Positions 5,581-6,817 of a stretch of 6,817 nt of DNA are shown one piece after another (the stretch's first letter is position 1; every line of letters starts with the position of its first letter). The stretch is taken from NCBI GenBank assembly GCA_964605095.1, contig CAZSBS010000259.1:1-6817 (forward strand). Direction: 5' to 3'. The notes below the pieces were generated by a model. That model was not told the origin of the DNA. It was given only the letters and a program-made list of their open reading frames with translations, and made no database searches. The position numbers and the translations under genes are program-made. Origin of the DNA: JAUWQU01 sp964605095. Lineage in GTDB: Bacteria; Planctomycetota; Phycisphaerae; SM23-33.

Positions 5581-6817
5581 ATGAGCGAGACGAAGGCGAA
5601 CCAGAATCAGGGTCCCAAATCCTCTTCCCGTCAATCCGGCAAGGCGGGCAAGCCCAGCCAATCGGGCCAGGCCGGGCAGTCCGGGCGGCCGGCGCGGCGG
5701 CGGATGACGGGCATTCTGCTGGCCGCGACGGCCGCCGTGATTGCCGCGACGCTTTACGTTGTCGTGTGGGACCCGCTGAAGCCGCCGCCCGCGCCCATGA
5801 ACACAGGCCCGTCGCGTGGCGAGCAGGCCCGGCGTAAGATGGAGGAGGTCATCGCCGCCGCCGACGCCATCGACCCGCGCGGAGGCCCAGCCAGCCTCGC
5901 CCAGCGGCAGGTGAGCTACGAGCAGGCCGCCGAACTGGGCAAGCGGTTCATCCAGCTTGCCGACCAGCGCGACGTTATTGTCCGGCCTATGCTTGCCAAG
6001 GCGCTGCTGCGGCTGGGAAGGCTCGACGACGCCGAGAAAACCATCAACGCCCTGTTGAAGCTCGCGCCGCGATCGGCCGAGGGACTGTGCCTCAAGGGCG
6101 AGCTCATCGAGGTTCGCGGAGGCCCAGGGGCACTGGAGCAGTTCCGCCGCGCCGCCGAGAGCGACCAGGCCACGCCGGATATCTGGGCCCGATACGGTTC
6201 GGCCCTCATGGCGGCCAAACAGTTCGATCGCGCCGAGGCCATGCTGCTAAAAGCCTTCCATGCCGGCTACAAGGACCACCAGGTGCTCTGGGGATTGGCT
6301 GTGCTGGCGATAGGGGCGGGCAAGTTCGACCAGGCCGAGCCGCGATTGGCTGAACTGGCCGGCAAGGGGCGCCCCAGCATGAGGGTCCTGGTAATGCTGG
6401 CCCAGTGCCAGAAGGAAAACGGCAAGCCGGCCGAGGCCGAAAAAACGCTCCGCCGCGCCCTGGCTCAGCAAGAGGTCCCCGAACTGTACATCCCGCTGGG
6501 CGACGTGCTCCAGCTTCAGCACAAGTACCTTGATGCGGCCGAGATGTTCGCCAGGGCGGCTGAGACATCCGCGATGGCGGCGGCGGCGTCCTTCAAAGCC
6601 GCGAGGGCCTACTACCTGCTGGACCGCCACGGCCTGGCGATGAAATACATCGACCGCGCCGCGGCGCTGGTTGACGACCCCGAGGTTCGGCAGTGGCAAA
6701 GGAAGATCGAGGACGCCCGCTTCGGCCAGCCCGACGCCCAGGCGGCGCCGTCGCCCGTATTGCCGCCTGCCGGCGCATCGCTTGACGGCACACCAATCGT
6801 CCCATCCGCCGCCGAGG
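5581..6817 (+). CDS. Membrane-anchored TPR-repeat protein (3' end outside window)
   Basis: An open frame of 412 codons from ATG 5581 to the right edge with no stop, so the C-terminus is missing. It starts one base after the trpC stop, with only a weak GCAGGGG ribosome site inside trpC. Residues 1-41 are a polar, Ser/Gly/Gln-rich basic tail ending in RPARRR. Residues 44-63 (GILLAATAAVIAATLYVVVW) form one membrane span, suggesting a cytoplasmic N-terminus and the rest outside the cytoplasm. Residues 80-125 are probably a helical linker. About 130-365 hold six or seven tetratricopeptide-like helix pairs (for example AKALLRLGRLDDAEKTINAL, YGSALMAAKQFDRAEAMLLK, AARAYYLLDRHGLAMKYIDR). Residues 377 onward are Pro/Ala-rich and low complexity. 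TPRs bind partner proteins; the partner is unknown. Nothing links it to tryptophan synthesis except position. Confidence 0.92.
   Translation, partial: MSETKANQNQGPKSSSRQSGKAGKPSQSGQAGQSGRPARRRMTGILLAATAAVIAATLYVVVWDPLKPPPAPMNTGPSRGEQARRKMEEVIAAADAIDPRGGPASLAQRQVSYEQAAELGKRFIQLADQRDVIVRPMLAKALLRLGRLDDAEKTINALLKLAPRSAEGLCLKGELIEVRGGPGALEQFRRAAESDQATPDIWARYGSALMAAKQFDRAEAMLLKAFHAGYKDHQVLWGLAVLAIGAGKFDQAEPRLAELAGKGRPSMRVLVMLAQCQKENGKPAEAEKTLRRALAQQEVPELYIPLGDVLQLQHKYLDAAEMFARAAETSAMAAAASFKAARAYYLLDRHGLAMKYIDRAAALVDDPEVRQWQRKIEDARFGQPDAQAAPSPVLPPAGASLDGTPIVPSAAE

Overview
The window looks like a stretch of chromosome from a GC-rich, Gram-negative-type bacterium of the Planctomycetota/Verrucomicrobiota kind, and I would guess Phycisphaerae. 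That is an inference. It rests on a secreted protein with an autotransporter-associated beta-strand repeat and a Thr-Gln-Pro-rich linker in a membrane protease, both frequent in that group. No rRNA, tRNA, CRISPR array, insertion sequence or integrase was seen.

Layout. (1) Positions 1-1511, minus strand: the first 503 residues of a large exported protein (signal peptide, Trp-rich N-terminal domain, a recurring unnamed extracellular domain, then a beta-strand passenger repeat); it runs off the left edge. (2) Positions 1512-2286: a 775-base divergent intergenic region. It holds an AT-rich promoter region for the leftward gene, an unusual G/T-rich array with an 11-base period and three copies of a 32-base module (1875-2189), and a compact promoter and ribosome binding site for the next gene. 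(3) Positions 2287-2736, plus strand: a free-standing double Clp N-terminal domain with no ATPase. (4) Positions 2900-3490, plus strand: a small uncharacterised protein with a zincin-like His-Glu helix. (5) Positions 3491-3692: a convergent spacer with three inverted repeats. (6) Positions 3693-4658, minus strand: a CPBP (CAAX-type) intramembrane protease. (7) Positions 4659-4751: a divergent regulatory spacer. (8) Positions 4752-5579, plus strand: trpC, indole-3-glycerol-phosphate synthase, with a complete active site. (9) Position 5581 to the right edge, plus strand: a membrane-anchored TPR protein starting one base after the trpC stop codon, so probably co-transcribed with it.

The genes do not form one pathway. 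trpC and the TPR gene make one transcription unit. The Clp-domain gene and the small His-Glu gene may make another, though each has room for its own promoter. Three consecutive genes (Clp_N protein, His-Glu protein, CPBP protease) have a possible link to proteolysis, but only the CPBP protein shows a full protease signature. The most unusual element is the 11-base-period array between the first two genes. The most interesting proteins to follow up are the stand-alone Clp_N protein and the His-Glu protein.
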